A model generated the notes under the pieces. That model worked only from the letters and a program-made list of their open reading frames with translations, did not search any database and was not told where the DNA came from. From Brevundimonas bullata (lineage in GTDB: Bacteria; Pseudomonadota; Alphaproteobacteria; Caulobacterales; Caulobacteraceae): a stretch of DNA of 64,000 nucleotides. The stretch is from contig NZ_JACHLM010000001.1 of the NCBI RefSeq assembly GCF_014207965.1, forward strand, positions 372,001-436,000, read 5' to 3'. Shown here in pieces: positions 62,389-64,000 of the stretch; positions within the stretch are counted from its first letter, which is position 1, and each line of letters starts with the position of its first letter. Position numbers and translations under genes: made by a program.

Positions 62389-63579
62389 TTAGGCCGCCAG
62401 CTTCGTCCGGGCGAACTCGCAAGCGGTTTCGAACTTCTCGACGGCCTCGCGGGCCTCTTCGAGGGTGATGTTCAGCGGCGGCAGGATGCGGACCAGGTTG
62501 TCGCCGCCGCCGGCGACCAGCAGCCTGGCCTCGTCGCGGGCCCAGCCCATGAAGTCGCGGTTGTTGGGGACCAACTTGACGCCGACCAGCAGACCCTTGC
62601 CGCGCACCTCGACGATCACGTCGGGGAAGCGTTCGGCCAGGCCGTGAAGCTGCTGCTTCAGATAGCCGGCGATCTCGTTGACGTTGGCCAGGATGGCGTC
62701 CGACGACACCTCGGCGAAGGCGGCCTGACCGACGGCCATGGCCAGGGGGTTGCCGCCGAAGGTGGAGCCGTGAGCCCCGACCGTCATGCCCTTGGCCGCT
62801 TCCGCCGTCGACAGGCAGGCGCCGATGGGGAAGCCGCCGCCCAGGGCCTTGGCGATGGCCATGATGTCCGGCGCCATGCCGGCCCATTCGTGGGCCCACA
62901 GCTTGCCGGTCCGCCCCATGCCGCACTGGACCTCGTCGAAGATGATCAGCACGCCGTGGGCGTCGCACAGCTCGCGCAGACCGCGCAGGCACTGTTCCGG
63001 CATGGCGCGGCAGCCGCCCTCGCCCTGCACCGGCTCGACGATGATGGCGGCGGTGGTCGGGTTGGCGATGGCGGCCTTGATGGCGTCGTGGTCGCCCCAC
63101 TTCAGCTGATGGAAGCCTTCCATCTTGGGCCCGAAGCCCTCGGTGTAGCTGGGGTTGGCGGCGGCGTTGATGGCGCCATAGGTGCGGCCGTGGAAGGAGC
63201 CGTCAAAGCCGTAGATGTCGATGCGTTCCGGCTGGCCGTTGGCTGAGTGGAACTTGCGCGCCGTCTTCAGCGCGCACTCGACGGCTTCCGTGCCCGAGTT
63301 GGTGAAGAAGACCACGTCCGCGAACGACTTTTCGCACAGGGCGTCAGCCAGGGCGTCCTGACCCGGAATCTTGAAGATATTGGAGACGTGCCACAGCTTC
63401 TCGGCCTGATCCTTGACCGCCTGCACCAGCTTGGGGTGGGCGTGGCCGAGGGCGTTGGTCGAGATGCCGGAGACGCAGTCCAGATATTCGGTCCCGTCGG
63501 TCGCCCACAGGCGGACGCCCTGGCCGCGCTCCACTTCCAGCGGCGCGCGATTGTAGACACCCATCAGATGACCGGACAC
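62389..63579 (-). CDS. argD: Acetylornithine aminotransferase
   Basis: The 396-residue PLP enzyme starts at a GTG (63579) with GGAG seven bases upstream, giving [18 protein letters not shown]; the ATG at 63564 would drop HLM-type residues that are often conserved. Landmarks are [36 protein letters not shown] and the PLP lysine in [12 protein letters not shown]. It transaminates N-acetylornithine in arginine synthesis. argF follows. Confidence 0.94.
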   Translation of the reverse strand: MSGHLMGVYNRAPLEVERGQGVRLWATDGTEYLDCVSGISTNALGHAHPKLVQAVKDQAEKLWHVSNIFKIPGQDALADALCEKSFADVVFFTNSGTEAVECALKTARKFHSANGQPERIDIYGFDGSFHGRTYGAINAAANPSYTEGFGPKMEGFHQLKWGDHDAIKAAIANPTTAAIIVEPVQGEGGCRAMPEQCLRGLRELCDAHGVLIIFDEVQCGMGRTGKLWAHEWAGMAPDIMAIAKALGGGFPIGACLSTAEAAKGMTVGAHGSTFGGNPLAMAVGQAAFAEVSSDAILANVNEIAGYLKQQLHGLAERFPDVIVEVRGKGLLVGVKLVPNNRDFMGWARDEARLLVAGGGDNLVRILPPLNITLEEAREAVEKFETACEFARTKLAA

Positions 63580-63601
63580 AGGCAGACTCCATAAAGAGCG
63601 A

Positions 63602-63629
63602 CGGTCCCGCAACCTTGGCTGCGGGACCG
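63602..63629. terminator. Hairpin between the M28 peptidase gene and argD
   Basis: A 10-bp stem CGGTCCCGCA / TGCGGGACCG around ACCTTGGC lies about 70 bases beyond the peptidase stop. No long T-run follows, so termination is plausible but not secure; it could also be a leader structure of argD. Confidence 0.45.
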
Positions 63630-63696
63630 CTTTGAAAAAGGCGACGAACTTGTCGGGCGCTATTCCGGCTTAGTCAACACCGCGCGCGTGGCGATT

Positions 63697-64000
63697 TCAG
63701 CGCAGTTGCGCGTCCAGCTTCTGCACCAGGGCGGCGTAGGTGGCGCCGGCCAGGGCGATGGTCGCGCCCTCGACGGCCTCGATGGCGTCGTCCTTGGTGT
63801 GGATGACGCGGAAGACCTTGGGCGTGAAGCCCTCGGCCAGACCCTTGTCCTCGCCGCCGTTGAAGGCCAACCACATCTGGTGGGCGCCGATCTCATCCTG
63901 GAAGCCCAACGACACCACCGGCGCGCCCGCGGCCGAGAAGGCGCGGTCGTCGGACGGCGGATAGACGGGGAAGCCGACGCATTGCAGGGCGCGCTCGGCG
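63697..64000 (-). CDS. M28 family metallopeptidase, C-terminal fragment
   Basis: The frame runs off the right edge, so only the last 100 residues are seen. [22 protein letters not shown] and [16 protein letters not shown] match the M28 aminopeptidase C-terminus, where the histidine of HTKDD is a zinc ligand. It would remove N-terminal residues from peptides, probably in the periplasm. Start, signal and first zinc ligands are outside the window. Confidence 0.82.
   Translation of the reverse strand, partial: AERALQCVGFPVYPPSDDRAFSAAGAPVVSLGFQDEIGAHQMWLAFNGGEDKGLAEGFTPKVFRVIHTKDDAIEAVEGATIALAGATYAALVQKLDAQLR

Overview
The window looks like ordinary chromosome from a high-GC alphaproteobacterium of the order Caulobacterales, most like Brevundimonas. 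This is inferred from the gene set (a PodJ-like polarity protein, a globin-coupled chemoreceptor, a short AtpC, etfBA, nadD-rsfS-rlmH-envC-ctpA), the GC-rich codon use, a candidate CtrA site and GANTC sites. Almost every base is assigned. I see no prophage, insertion sequence, integron, CRISPR array or secondary-metabolite cluster, so most of the window is core housekeeping DNA.

Layout. 1-9.3 kb: etfBA, a cobalamin adenosyltransferase with a HIG1-type membrane protein, a TonB-dependent receptor, an unknown conserved protein, ahcY and a globin-coupled aerotaxis transducer. 9.3-16.4 kb: a long leftward run nadD, rsfS, rlmH, envC-like, ctpA and divergent polysaccharide deacetylase (ribosome maturation, NAD synthesis and cell-wall remodelling), headed by a lipoprotein, gloA and a zinc-finger gene. 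16.4-24.3 kb: an orphan ABC ATPase, rppH and the F1 ATP synthase operon atpHAGDC. 24.3-33.8 kb: a CDF metal transporter, TerC, glutaminyl cyclase, priA, transaldolase, DUF484, xerC, an unusual SDR and an isolated lipoprotein. 33.8-45.4 kb: lpdA, a second TonB receptor, tRNA-Gly, oxidoreductases, an isoaspartyl peptidase and a large double M16 peptidase. 45.4-51.6 kb: a trypsin-like protease, DUF350, rlmN, a manganese riboswitch with mntP, tRNA-Met, a PQQ sugar dehydrogenase and a hemerythrin. 51.9-55.3 kb: a two-gene fatty-acid beta-oxidation operon behind a MerR/LiuR-like operator. 55.5-64 kb: TIGR02186 plus TauE, podJ, a PNPOx-family flavoprotein, argF, argD and the end of an M28 peptidase.

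Functional links. EtfAB at the left end and the thiolase/multifunctional enzyme operon near 52 kb both serve acyl-CoA oxidation, and both have ACGT-type inverted repeats upstream. Arginine synthesis (argD-argF), the S-adenosyl cycle (ahcY) and metal homeostasis (mntP, CDF, TerC, two TonB receptors) are the other recognisable themes.

The most interesting signal is not a gene. A 40-nt hairpin element occurs as four intact and two degenerate copies outside genes (27169, 38256, 51843 and 61254; degenerate at 51792 and 55357). Both of its helices vary in sequence yet stay fully paired, the internal loop and triloop are constant, and the length is always 40 nt. This is strong covariation evidence for a conserved folded element that I cannot match to a named family. 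Longer palindromic intergenic repeats of several kinds also occur at gene ends.
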